A stretch of DNA of 15,908 bases from Deltaproteobacteria bacterium (GCA_016844545.1 JAENJC010000005.1:1-15908), one strand, 5' to 3'. Counted from the first letter of the stretch, positions 6,663 through 13,718 are shown. Notes: a model not told the origin generated them from the sequence alone. Numbers and translations: made by a program.

Positions 6663-7742
6663 ATGAGTAATATACTTTTTTCACCTACAACGTTAGGACC
6701 CATTACGCTAAGAAATCATATAGTCATGGCGCCCATGACACGATCGCGAGCTATCAATAATATTCCCAATGATCTTATGGCGGAGTATTACGGACAGCGA
6801 TCAGGGGCAGGTCTCATAATCACCGAAGGGACATCACCTTCACCTAACGGGCTTGGTTATGCGCGCATTCCAGGAATTTTTTCAAAAGAACAGGTTGAAG
6901 GATGGAAAAAGGTGACCACTGCGGTACATGTAAAGGGAAGCAAAATATTCGTTCAGCTCATGCATACAGGAAGAATTTCTCATAAAGACAATATGCCTGC
7001 CTCAGCCGTAATAATTGCTCCGTCAGCCATTGCGGCAAAGGGGCAAATGTGGACAGATAAAAATGGAATGCAAGATCAGCCTATCCCAAAGGAAATGACT
7101 AAAGATGACATTATCAAAACTAAAGACGAATTTATAATAGCAGCAAAAAATGCCATCGAAGCTGGGTTTGATGGTATCGAACTTCATAGCGCAAATGGAT
7201 ACCTTCTTGATCAATTTTTAAATCCGGGTTCCAATCAAAGAAAAGATGAGTATGGCGGAAGCATTGAAAACCGCTGCAGATATATTCTTGAAGTAGCAGA
7301 AGCCACAGTTAAGGCAATAGGAAAAGAAAAAACTGGAATACGTCTGTCTCCATACGGAGCGTTTAATGATGTTCAAGGGTTTGAAGAAACAGAATCCGAA
7401 TATTCTTATCTTGCTGAAAAGCTATATACTCTGGGACTTATATATATACATCTTGTCGATCATTCATCAATGGGAGCACCCAAGGTGGAACTATCCACTA
7501 CACAGAAAATAAGAGAAAACTTCAAAAACACTCTTATTTTAAGCGGAGGATACGACAAAAAAAGAGCTGAGAAAGATCTGCAATCAGGAGCAGGAGATCT
7601 GATTGCCTTTGGCAGACCTTTTATCTCCAATCCGGATCTTGTATCCATGCTTGAAAAAGGAGTTGCTCTATCATCCCCAGACATGAACACTTTTTACACA
7701 CCTGATGAACACGGCTATACGGATTATCCTTTAGCATCATGA
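6663..7742 (+). CDS. NADH:flavin oxidoreductase, Old Yellow Enzyme family (NemA-like)
   Basis: 359 residues forming an FMN TIM barrel of the OYE/N-ethylmaleimide reductase family. These cytosolic enzymes reduce activated C=C bonds or nitro compounds with NAD(P)H. Evidence: MAPMTRSRA (22-30), FVQLMHTGR (96-104), the substrate-binding HSANGYLLDQFLNP (175-188) with His175, Asn178 and Tyr180 at the positions of the PETN reductase His/His/Tyr set, DEYGGSIENR (195-204), Arg227, and the FMN phosphate site FGRPFISNPDL (316-326). The ATG at 6663 has GGGAG 7 bases upstream and gives the family start; a TTG 39 bases earlier is not needed. The gene is clearly more AT-rich, with more A/T-ending codons, than its neighbours, and sits beside a transposase remnant, so recent horizontal gain is likely. 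The natural substrate is unknown. Confidence 0.93.
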   Translation: MSNILFSPTTLGPITLRNHIVMAPMTRSRAINNIPNDLMAEYYGQRSGAGLIITEGTSPSPNGLGYARIPGIFSKEQVEGWKKVTTAVHVKGSKIFVQLMHTGRISHKDNMPASAVIIAPSAIAAKGQMWTDKNGMQDQPIPKEMTKDDIIKTKDEFIIAAKNAIEAGFDGIELHSANGYLLDQFLNPGSNQRKDEYGGSIENRCRYILEVAEATVKAIGKEKTGIRLSPYGAFNDVQGFEETESEYSYLAEKLYTLGLIYIHLVDHSSMGAPKVELSTTQKIRENFKNTLILSGGYDKKRAEKDLQSGAGDLIAFGRPFISNPDLVSMLEKGVALSSPDMNTFYTPDEHGYTDYPLAS

Positions 7743-7789
7743 AATAAATGATGTGCCATGATAATCTTAACATGTGTGAGGGGGTTGTT

Positions 7790-7812
7790 GGGTCAGGGGC
7801 TGTGGGGTCAGG
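7790..7812 (+). repeat. Short direct repeat upstream of the transposase remnant
   Basis: GGGTCAGG occurs at 7790-7797 and 7805-7812, and the second copy runs into CTTGCAAA. From memory, GGGGTCAGGtcTTGCA-like sequences often precede REP-associated transposase genes, so this is probably the remaining left end of that element. Confidence 0.45.
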
Positions 7813-7849
7813 CTTGCAAACATTCAATTAAAACAGTATCGATAGCGTC

Positions 7850-7969
7850 ATGGCGGGAAAACCCCGTAGTGAATACCCAGGCGCGTTCTACCATGTCATT
7901 GTCCGTGGCAATAAGCTGCAGGACAAAATCAGGCAGGATGATGATAAAAAAACTTTTTCACCTAATTGA
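7850..7969 (+). pseudogene. N-terminal remnant of a REP-associated tyrosine transposase (RAYT, IS200/Y1 type)
   Basis: An ATG frame of 39 codons encodes a typical RAYT N-terminus: it begins MAGKPRSEYPG and continues AFYHVIVRGN, then an acidic DDDKKTF segment like the usual DDxxRxxF, before a stop at 7967. Full proteins have 150-300 residues with an HUH (usually HYH/HNH-like) motif and a catalytic Tyr, all missing here, so it cannot be active. RAYTs are domesticated or mobile single-strand DNA transposases linked to REP repeats. The tail is read in another frame as the start of the PilZ-like gene, so the deletion junction lies near 7950. The open frame is too short for standard gene calling. 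Confidence 0.75.
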
Positions 7970-8324
7970 GCAGAGATTACTAGAGAGGTATCTCGTCAAA
8001 GTGCCGGTTTCCTTTGCCGTAGTTGAAGTAGATCTGGTCAGGCCTGTAACCGGAATACATAAGGGAAGAATCGTGGAAATATGCGAGAGCGGTTGTCGAC
8101 TGGAGATCGACAAGCTTAGTTTTGATGGTTTCCATCTGTTGAAATGCCTTGATGAAACCGCTGCCTACCGGCTTAGAATTGTGTTACATGACGAGAGCAT
8201 GGAAATAAAAGGGATTCTCCGCTGGATCAAAAGCGATTCCAGAGGACAGTGGCAGGGTTTTCTGGCTGGCATAGAGTTCGTGGCTTCCATTCCCAAGGAG
8301 GACCTTAACAAATTGATCTCCTGA
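7938..8324 (+). CDS. PilZ-domain-like protein
   Basis: 128 residues from the ATG at 7938 (or 127 from the ATG at 7941; AGG lies just before). The pattern is that of a PilZ domain, the c-di-GMP-binding beta barrel: RYLVKVPVSFAV near residue 17, GRIVEICESGCRLEI (42-56) in place of the (D/N)hSxxG strand, ILRWIKSD, and a typical end GIEFVASIPKEDLNKLI. The c-di-GMP residues are incomplete: RxxxR reads RYLVK, and the second motif has Glu and Cys where Asp/Asn and Ser are usual, so binding may be weak or lost. The reading frame is open back to 7758, but that stretch crosses the transposase remnant in the wrong frame and is not protein-like. The N-terminus may have been rebuilt by the transposase junction. 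Confidence 0.58.
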   Translation: MMIKKLFHLIEQRLLERYLVKVPVSFAVVEVDLVRPVTGIHKGRIVEICESGCRLEIDKLSFDGFHLLKCLDETAAYRLRIVLHDESMEIKGILRWIKSDSRGQWQGFLAGIEFVASIPKEDLNKLIS

Positions 8325-8345
8325 TGATTTCTTCCTGTGGAATAA

Positions 8346-8570
8346 TTCATTTTCGGAAATAAGGGAATAGTCCCTTCGATACTGATTATTCTCCTCCTCG
8401 TTGCAAGGATACGGAATGAAGAACGTGTACCTGTGAGAAATCTTAAAGGATATCAGGAGTATATGCAAACGACGAAATATCGCTTAATCCCCGGTATTTG
8501 GCAGTTCTTTACAAACCAGCCGGGGAAACTGGCCGTGCGCCCTTCAACTCTCAGCAATACGTTGAGATGA
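8346..8570 (+). pseudogene. C-terminal remnant of an isoprenylcysteine carboxyl methyltransferase-family gene
   Basis: This frame is open from just after a stop at 8343 to the TGA at 8568 but has no plausible start. It encodes LIILLLVARIRNEERVPVRN then LKGYQEYMQTTKYRLIPGIW. This matches the C-terminal signature of ICMT/PEMT-like membrane methyltransferases: last membrane helix, R(I/T)xxEE, then GYxeYxxxvryRLiPgiW. The N-terminal membrane segments and most of the SAM site are absent. About 20 codons after the tryptophan look like run-on. Taken as a decayed gene; a very short functional protein is unlikely. Confidence 0.62.
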
Positions 8571-8740
8571 AAGGCCCACGATACAACCACTTGCTATGCA
8601 ACCTTTAGATGTAGTAAAGTCCCATCGGTTTTCATAGCCATTCATCAAACAGTTGATCCCCTGCCTTTTTTGCAGAGATACAATAAAAAATAGCTGATAT
8701 AAAGGCTTCTTAAAGGGCCTGAAAAGTTACCGAAGGCAGA
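8571..8740 (+). other. Non-coding region before the dihydrouridine synthase
   Basis: No gene is supported. It holds an extended -10-like TGATATAAA (8695-8703) and the ribosome binding site GAAGG at 8732-8736. Confidence 0.45.
8695..8703 (+). promoter_or_regulatory. Candidate extended -10 promoter element
   Basis: TGATATAAA (TGn plus TATAAA, 5/6) about 38 bases before the dihydrouridine synthase start. No -35 match is visible at 17 bases, though extended -10 promoters can do without. Confidence 0.3.
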
Positions 8741-9724
8741 GTGCAAAAACCTATTCCACAAATTAATGTTCGAGATCTTCAGATCAATCCCCCCATGATT
8801 CTGGCTCCAATGGCAGGCCTTACCCACAGCGCCCTGAGGCAGATCGTTTTCGGCTTTGGCGGGGTAGGTCTTTTATCAACGGAGATGCTCTCGGCACGAA
8901 GTCTGCCCTCTGAAAGTCCCAGGGTTTCCCCTTACCTGATCAGGACAGATTTGGAAAAACCACTTTCATATCAGCTCCTGATCTCCACAGCCGGGGATAT
9001 AGCCCAAGCCATAGATGCACTTCATAAATTGAAGGCCGATGCTATCGATTTGAACATGGGGTGTCCGGCTCCTGCTGTAGGCAGGATGGGTGCAGGAATC
9101 AGGCTGATGGAAAAGCCAGAGGAAGTCCGCCTCATTGTGGGCGAGGCAAGGAAACGTACCCAACTACCCCTTACTGCAAAGATCCGGCTCGGGATGGAAC
9201 TCGACGAACAAAAATTAAAGGACTTTTGCACCATGCTCGAAGATGAGGGGATTGATATACTCTCGGTTCACGCCAGGACCAAAAAAGAGTCCTTTGCAAG
9301 AAGGCCAAGATGGGAGTGGATTGCCAAGGTAAAGGAGTGGCTCAAGATTCCCGTGATCGCCAATGGCGGGATATTCTCTGTCCAGGATGCGAAAATTTGC
9401 CTCAGCGTCTCCGGCGCCGACGGTCTGATGATCGGCCGCGGGGCAGTTACAAAACCCTGGCTTTTTGCCGAGATAGCCAGAGAGGTGTACGGTTGTGAAA
9501 TTGCTGAACCTGAAGTGTCACTCCCACTTGTTTATGGGAACTTTATAGACCTCTTAAACGAACTCTTTCGTCCTGAACACAGACTAGGGAGGCTTAAGCA
9601 ATTCACCCCTTACTTTGCCCAAAACTATCAATTTGGACATAACCTGGCAACCAGGGTTCAGTCCAGCAAGAGTGTAGATGAGGCAAGAGAAAGGGCCGGT
9701 ATCTTTTTTGAAAATGCCACATAA
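8741..9724 (+). CDS. tRNA-dihydrouridine synthase family protein
   Basis: 327 residues, an FMN TIM barrel with a C-terminal helical domain. The enzyme reduces specific uridines in the tRNA D- or T-arm region using NAD(P)H. Evidence: ILAPMAGLTHSALRQ (20-34), catalytic Cys108 in NMGCPAP, Lys147 in TAKIRLG, His177 in VHARTKKESF, IPVIANGGI (203-211) and FMN phosphate site MIGRGA (230-235). Some positions deviate from the best-known Dus subgroups (GAGIRLM rather than GAGSALL; a longer linker before WEW after the HARTK motif), so I do not assign DusA, DusB or DusC. The start is a GTG at 8741 with GAAGG 4 bases upstream. There is a 142-base gap to the cytochrome gene. Confidence 0.92.
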   Translation: MQKPIPQINVRDLQINPPMILAPMAGLTHSALRQIVFGFGGVGLLSTEMLSARSLPSESPRVSPYLIRTDLEKPLSYQLLISTAGDIAQAIDALHKLKADAIDLNMGCPAPAVGRMGAGIRLMEKPEEVRLIVGEARKRTQLPLTAKIRLGMELDEQKLKDFCTMLEDEGIDILSVHARTKKESFARRPRWEWIAKVKEWLKIPVIANGGIFSVQDAKICLSVSGADGLMIGRGAVTKPWLFAEIAREVYGCEIAEPEVSLPLVYGNFIDLLNELFRPEHRLGRLKQFTPYFAQNYQFGHNLATRVQSSKSVDEARERAGIFFENAT

Positions 9725-9778
9725 TGTAATGGATATAGCACTGAAAGAGACTACGGAGCATCGTTACCAGAATAATCA

Positions 9779-9809
9779 ATAGAAGGCTGCCGCTGATCTG
9801 GTCTTCTAT
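9779..9809 (+). terminator. Weak hairpin between dus and cytochrome genes
   Basis: ATAGAAG and CTTCTAT form a perfect 7-base stem, extendable by a G-U and a C-G pair, with a loop of about 13. Only a short, broken T-run follows, so terminator function is doubtful. Confidence 0.25.
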
Positions 9810-9866
9810 CTTTCAAATTGTCAATGCAAAACCTATGTGATAAGGTATCTGAAAAAAGGAGGGTCC

Positions 9867-10223
9867 ATGACCACTAAAAATCTATTTATCCTATCATCTC
9901 TCATATTCACAGTAACTATATTTGTTTCCTCTTCTGCCACAGCCGGAGGGAACCCGGCCGATGGAGAACAGGCCTTCGAGAGCATATGCAGCTCATGCCA
10001 TGGGGCAGTGGGGATAACAGAGATACCCGGTATACCTGTTTTCGCCAACGGAGAGAGGATGAACAAGACCGATGAACAGCTTAAGAACAGCATAAGAAAT
10101 GGAGTTAATAATCCCGATAACCCGGCAGGGATGGTCATGCCGCCTTTTGGTGGAGGCCCTGTACTTAATGACAAGCAGCTTTCAGATGTAATAGCATATA
10201 TAAGGAGTTTAAAGAAGAAGTAA
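9867..10223 (+). CDS. Periplasmic monoheme c-type cytochrome (class I)
   Basis: 118-residue precursor. Residues 1-27 are a Sec signal peptide (MTTKNLF, a hydrophobic core, then ATAG at the likely cleavage site), giving a mature protein of about 90 residues in the periplasm. Heme attachment is CSSCH at 41-45. GMVMPPFGGGPVLND supplies the axial Met, most likely Met91, and LSDVIAYIRSL is the typical C-terminal helix. This is a small electron carrier of the cytochrome c5/c551-like group; partners are not visible. A strong AGGAGGG sits just before the ATG at 9867. A GTG 30 bases upstream would place charged residues ahead of the signal peptide and lacks its own ribosome binding site. The gene stands alone, with 161 bases before hppA. 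Confidence 0.93.
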   Translation: MTTKNLFILSSLIFTVTIFVSSSATAGGNPADGEQAFESICSSCHGAVGITEIPGIPVFANGERMNKTDEQLKNSIRNGVNNPDNPAGMVMPPFGGGPVLNDKQLSDVIAYIRSLKKK

Positions 10224-10330
10224 CATACCGATTTTGCCTGAAAACGCCATCCCTTAACCTCTCAGTTTGCCCTTTATTTTTTTGATGACTTTTTCTAAAT
10301 CCTTTGATATAGTTCCGTTTCTTTAAGCCT

Positions 10331-10353
10331 AATTTGTATACTGTATACAATTT
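10331..10353. promoter_or_regulatory. Near-perfect palindrome, candidate operator upstream of hppA
   Basis: TTGTATAC-T-GTATACAA (10334-10350) is a perfect 8+1+8 inverted repeat. It extends to 10331-10353 with a single mismatched pair. It contains a possible -10 box TATACT (10337-10342) and lies about 35 bases before the start codon. No T-tract follows, so it looks like a protein-binding site (TTGTATACAA-like sites suit GntR-type dimers) rather than a terminator. Confidence 0.5.
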
Positions 10354-10384
10354 GCATTAATCAAACAATTTAAGGAGGAAGTAA

Positions 10385-12418
10385 ATGGAAACTCTGGTAA
10401 TGCTATCCCCCGTCGCTGGGGTGGTAGGCTTGGTTATCGCCTACCTGATCTATCTCCACATCGCAAAGCAGCCTGTGGGAACCGAAAAGATGAAAGAGAT
10501 ATCAGACATGATCCATGAAGGGGCCATGGTCTACCTGAAGAGGCAGTCTTCAATTGTTGCGATCTTCATGGTAGTGATTTTTATCGCCCTTTCGGTATTC
10601 ATCAAGCCGTATGGCATTCAAACCGCAATTGCCTTTATTCTAGGCGGGTTATCATCCATGGCGGCAGGATTCTTCGGAATGATGGGGGCCACCAAGGCCA
10701 ATGTGAGGACTGCCCAGGCGGCAAACTTATACAAACCAGATACTGCCAAGGCCCTTTCAAATGCCTTTAACGGGGGCGCTGTCATGGGACTTTCAGTGGC
10801 AAGCATAGGCCTCCTTGGCGTAGGCATTCTGTTTATTATTTTTGGCGGAGACCCTAAGACCGCTGCCATCATCAACGGCTATGCAATGGGCGCCTCATCA
10901 ATAGCCCTCTTTGCCAGGGTTGGCGGAGGTATATACACAAAGGCGGCAGATGTCGGCTCTGACCTGGCAGGCAAGATTGAAGCCGGTATACCGGAAGACG
11001 ACCCAAGGAATCCCGGAGTGATTGCAGATAACGTAGGAGACAATGTCGGTGACGTGGCCGGATTGGGAGCTGATATATTCGAATCATATGTTGGCTCAAT
11101 AATTGCCACAATAGCCATAGGAGCTACCATTTCCGCAGCCAGCCTAGTCTCACTGGGCTCAACAAAGCCCACACTGATGGCCCTTCCTTTGCTTCTCGCC
11201 TTTGTTGGGCTTATTGCCTCATTGCTTGGCGTGGCATCCATGAGGATACTGGAAAGCTGGAACCCTGCGGCAGCCCTCAGATATGCAACGTTTATAGCGG
11301 CAGGGCTCTTCCTTGTATTCGCCTACTTTTTGGTAGCCAACCTTCAGATGAACATCAATATTTACTGGGCTGTATTTATCGGCTGCGTCGGCGGCATGGC
11401 CATAGGTCTTATCACCGAACATTTTACTTCAGGAGGCCCTGTCGAGAGAATTGCCGAGGCGAGCCTTACCGGGCCTGGTACAAATATCATCTCAGGGCTT
11501 GCAGTTGGCCTGGAATCTACGGCATTGCCTGTTCTTTCCATTTGTATAGCCATATTTGTGGCAGATTATACAGCGGGACTTTACGGGATTGCTATAGCAG
11601 CAGTGGGGATGCTGGCAACAACAGGGATCATCATGAGCGTTGATGCTTACGGCCCCATCGCAGATAACGCAGGCGGGATATCGGAGATGGCAGGCCTTGG
11701 TAAAGACGTAAGGAAGGTGACCGACGGCCTTGACGCCCTTGGAAATACAACGGCAGCCATAGGAAAAGGGTTTGCCATCGGCTCGGCTGCCCTTACAGCC
11801 CTTGCATTGTTTGCAGCCTTTTCCCAGGCTATCAGTGACAAAACTGGAGTACCATTCAATATCCTGCTCAACGATTCAAAGGTTGTAGTGGGTCTTTTCA
11901 TAGGCGGGATAATCCCGTTCTTTATAGGGGCCCTTACAATGACTTCCGTTGGCAGGGCTGCATTCAAGATGGTCAATGAGATAAGGAGACAGTTCAGGGA
12001 GATCCCTGGTCTTCTTGAAGGCAGGCCGGGTGTAAAGCCTGACGTGGCAAAGTGCATTGACATATCAACGACAGCCGCCCTTCGCGAGATGATCCTCCCT
12101 GGGGTACTGGCAGTAGCGGCACCTGTAATCGTTGGATTTACTCTTGGCGCCGCAGCCTTAGGCGGGATGCTGGCAGGGGCGACAGTAACCGGAGTTCTCC
12201 TCGCCATATTCATGGCCAACGCAGGCGGGGCATGGGACAATGCAAAGAAGCTTATAGAGGGCGGAGTTCATGGCGGAAAGGGCTCTGATGCCCACAAGGC
12301 GGCTGTTGTTGGCGATACTGTCGGCGACCCGTTCAAGGACACGTCAGGACCTGCAATGAACATCCTTATAAAGCTGATGTCCATTGTATCTCTGATTATA
12401 GCACCGCTTCTGGTTTGA
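10385..12418 (+). CDS. hppA: Membrane-bound K+-dependent, probably Na+-translocating, pyrophosphatase
   Basis: Hydrolyses PPi at the cytoplasmic face and pumps Na+ and/or H+ out across the inner membrane. At 677 residues with about 16 membrane segments it is full length. The PPi/Mg site is GGGIYTKAADVGSDLAGK (180-197), with DDPRNPGVIADNVGDNVGDV (205-224) and a second acidic motif DAYGPIADNAGGISEMAGL (420-438). Ala457 and Gly460 in GNTTAAIGKGFAIGSA are the residues of the K+-dependent class; K+-independent enzymes have Lys at the first. Glu233 in IFESYVGS is at the ion-gate position usual for Na+ pumps, though some H+ pumps share it, so ion choice is inferred. AGGAGG lies 7 bases before the ATG. 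A palindrome upstream suggests a repressor or activator site. Antiporter and kup genes follow. Confidence 0.95.
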   Translation: METLVMLSPVAGVVGLVIAYLIYLHIAKQPVGTEKMKEISDMIHEGAMVYLKRQSSIVAIFMVVIFIALSVFIKPYGIQTAIAFILGGLSSMAAGFFGMMGATKANVRTAQAANLYKPDTAKALSNAFNGGAVMGLSVASIGLLGVGILFIIFGGDPKTAAIINGYAMGASSIALFARVGGGIYTKAADVGSDLAGKIEAGIPEDDPRNPGVIADNVGDNVGDVAGLGADIFESYVGSIIATIAIGATISAASLVSLGSTKPTLMALPLLLAFVGLIASLLGVASMRILESWNPAAALRYATFIAAGLFLVFAYFLVANLQMNINIYWAVFIGCVGGMAIGLITEHFTSGGPVERIAEASLTGPGTNIISGLAVGLESTALPVLSICIAIFVADYTAGLYGIAIAAVGMLATTGIIMSVDAYGPIADNAGGISEMAGLGKDVRKVTDGLDALGNTTAAIGKGFAIGSAALTALALFAAFSQAISDKTGVPFNILLNDSKVVVGLFIGGIIPFFIGALTMTSVGRAAFKMVNEIRRQFREIPGLLEGRPGVKPDVAKCIDISTTAALREMILPGVLAVAAPVIVGFTLGAAALGGMLAGATVTGVLLAIFMANAGGAWDNAKKLIEGGVHGGKGSDAHKAAVVGDTVGDPFKDTSGPAMNILIKLMSIVSLIIAPLLV

Positions 12419-12433
12419 TTTTAACTCCCCCCA

Positions 12434-12458
12434 ACCCCCTCTTAAGATAAGAGGGGGT
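12434..12458. repeat. GC/AT hairpin after hppA (terminator or dispersed repeat)
   Basis: ACCCCCTCTTA and TAAGAGGGGGT pair perfectly (11-base stem, loop AGA). No T-run follows, and C- and G-rich flanks extend it. It may stop hppA transcription or be a copy of a dispersed palindromic repeat. Confidence 0.5.
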
Positions 12459-12476
12459 GCCGCAGGCGGGGCGTTA

Positions 12477-12485
12477 TGATATAAT
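12477..12485 (+). promoter_or_regulatory. Extended -10 promoter upstream of the antiporter gene
   Basis: TGATATAAT is a consensus extended -10 (TGn plus perfect TATAAT). No -35 match at 17 bases. Initiation would be near 12492, just ahead of a terminator hairpin. Confidence 0.45.
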
Positions 12486-12502
12486 GGAATAGCAGATGAG
12501 AG

Positions 12503-12548
12503 AAGGCTGGCTTTAATACCAACTTAGGTATTGCTGCTGGCCTTTTTT
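12503..12548 (+). terminator. Intrinsic terminator (or attenuator) before the antiporter gene
   Basis: AAGGCTGGC (12503-12511) pairs with GCTGGCCTT (12536-12544) using two G-U pairs. An inner perfect hairpin AATACC/GGTATT lies at 12515-12532, and a run of six T follows. It can end hppA transcripts, or act as an attenuator for RNA started at about 12492. Confidence 0.7.
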
Positions 12549-12588
12549 GTATGAGCTGATAGACTTTAATTATGAGGGAAGTCCCTAA

Positions 12589-13605
12589 ATGATAATTATA
12601 TGGCTCCAATTCATCCTCTGTTCAACAGTTATAGTCCTCTGCGGAACCAATCTGACTAAGTACGGCGATGTAATAGCTGAAAAGACCGGCCTCGGAAGGG
12701 CATGGATAGGTCTTGTCCTCATGGCCAGCGTGACCTCCCTACCGGAGCTTATCAACGGCATAAGCTCCGTTGCCTTTGTCGATGCGCCTAATATTGCTCT
12801 CGGCGACATCATGGGTAGCTGCGTATTCAACCTCTCCATCATTGCACTTATGGACATCCTTCACGGTCCAAAGCCGATATTTTCAAAGGTTGAACATGGG
12901 CACATCCTTTCAGCAGGTTTCAGCGTGATCCTTATCGGGATTGCGGCCATTTCTATACTTTCAAACGCAACTATTCCCGCCATAGGACACATCGGGATAT
13001 ACACGCCCGCGATCATCCTTACCTACATGATCGGAATAAGGAGCCTTTTCCTTTTTGAAAAGAAAAAGATAGTGGAATTTGTGAGTGAGATAGCTGAGGT
13101 ATTACAGTATGACCATATCTCTGCAAAAGAGGCGATAATTAAATACAGCTTAAATGCATTTGCAATTGTCGGTGCTGCAACATGGCTTCCTTTCATAGGC
13201 CACAGACTTGCGGAAGAAACCGGTCTTGGAGAGAGCTTTGTTGGCTCGATCTTCATTGCCATGACGACCTCCCTCCCTGAACTGGTTGTATCTATTTCGG
13301 CCTTAAAGATCGGGGCGACGGATATGGCAATAGCAAATCTGTTCGGGAGCAACATGTTTGATATCTTCATCCTGGCCATTGACGATATCTTTTATACAAA
13401 AGGTCCCATACTTTCCCACGTCTCAATGAGCCATGCGGTTACCGGGTTCATGGCAGTGGTTATGACCGGGATTACCATAGTAAGCCTCACCTACCGCTTG
13501 CAGAAAAAAGCCCTTCTGCGCCTTGGCTGGGACACCATTGCCATACTCTTAGCGTATATTATCAATATATATCTGCTCTATACATTGCGGAGCCACGGAT
13601 CATGA
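12589..13605 (+). CDS. Sodium/calcium exchanger family (CaCA) antiporter
   Basis: 338-residue inner-membrane protein of the cation/Ca2+ exchanger superfamily, with about 10 helices in two inverted halves. Alpha-1: GTNLTKYGDVIAEKTGLG (19-36), SVTSLPEL (47-54) with Glu53, GDIMGSCVFN (72-81). Alpha-2: HRLAEETGLG (205-214), TTSLPELVVS with Glu231, and LFGSNMFDIF (251-260). The two acidic residues are those that bind cations in the family. A basic and acidic central loop (FEKKKIVEF) separates the halves. The family swaps Ca2+ or other cations for Na+ or H+; the exact ions cannot be read from sequence. GAGGG lies about 10 bases upstream of the ATG. It sits between a possible Na+-pumping pyrophosphatase and Kup, which fits a role in ion balance. 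Confidence 0.9.
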   Translation: MIIIWLQFILCSTVIVLCGTNLTKYGDVIAEKTGLGRAWIGLVLMASVTSLPELINGISSVAFVDAPNIALGDIMGSCVFNLSIIALMDILHGPKPIFSKVEHGHILSAGFSVILIGIAAISILSNATIPAIGHIGIYTPAIILTYMIGIRSLFLFEKKKIVEFVSEIAEVLQYDHISAKEAIIKYSLNAFAIVGAATWLPFIGHRLAEETGLGESFVGSIFIAMTTSLPELVVSISALKIGATDMAIANLFGSNMFDIFILAIDDIFYTKGPILSHVSMSHAVTGFMAVVMTGITIVSLTYRLQKKALLRLGWDTIAILLAYIINIYLLYTLRSHGS

Positions 13606-13606
13606 G

Positions 13607-13636
13607 GTGACATGAAAATTTAATAGGATATATAAT
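13607..13636 (+). promoter_or_regulatory. Near-consensus sigma-70-type promoter for kup
   Basis: GTGACA (13607-13612, 5/6), an 18-base spacer and a perfect TATAAT (13631-13636), starting right after the antiporter stop codon. Initiation near 13643 gives a leader of about 75 bases. A second -10-like TGATATATT lies at 13644-13652. Confidence 0.58.
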
Positions 13637-13660
13637 TCTAATATGATATATTCTGCGGAA

Positions 13661-13678
13661 TGCGTCAGAACTGACGTA
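13661..13678. promoter_or_regulatory. Inverted repeat in the kup leader
   Basis: CGTCAG-AA-CTGACG (13663-13676) is a perfect 6+2+6 inverted repeat; the outermost T/A also pairs and one pair is G-T. With a 2-base gap it suits a dimeric DNA-binding protein better than an RNA hairpin. Confidence 0.4.
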
Positions 13679-13718
13679 AGAGCTGCAACAGCGCCACACC
13701 TGCAGGAGATGTCCGGCA

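Noticed and set aside
7758..7937. 60-residue N-terminal extension of the PilZ-like protein
   Set aside because: The stretch reads the transposase remnant and its upstream repeat in the wrong frame and is not conserved-looking.
8741..9724. Dihydrouridine synthase as an exotic new enzyme because of deviating motifs
   Set aside because: All catalytic residues (Cys108, Lys147, His177) and the FMN site are present; the differences fall within subgroup variation.
10334..10350. Palindrome before hppA as a terminator of the cytochrome gene
   Set aside because: AT-rich stem with a 1-base centre and no T-run; RNA could not form a stable hairpin loop, so an operator fits better.
11647..12240. Minus-strand open frame of 197 codons inside hppA
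   Set aside because: A mirror of the strong codon bias of hppA on the other strand; proline/alanine/methionine-rich and not protein-like.
13606..13718. c-di-AMP or other riboswitch before kup
   Set aside because: The leader is only about 75 bases and shows none of the multi-helix structure I would expect; just an inverted repeat and promoter elements are visible.
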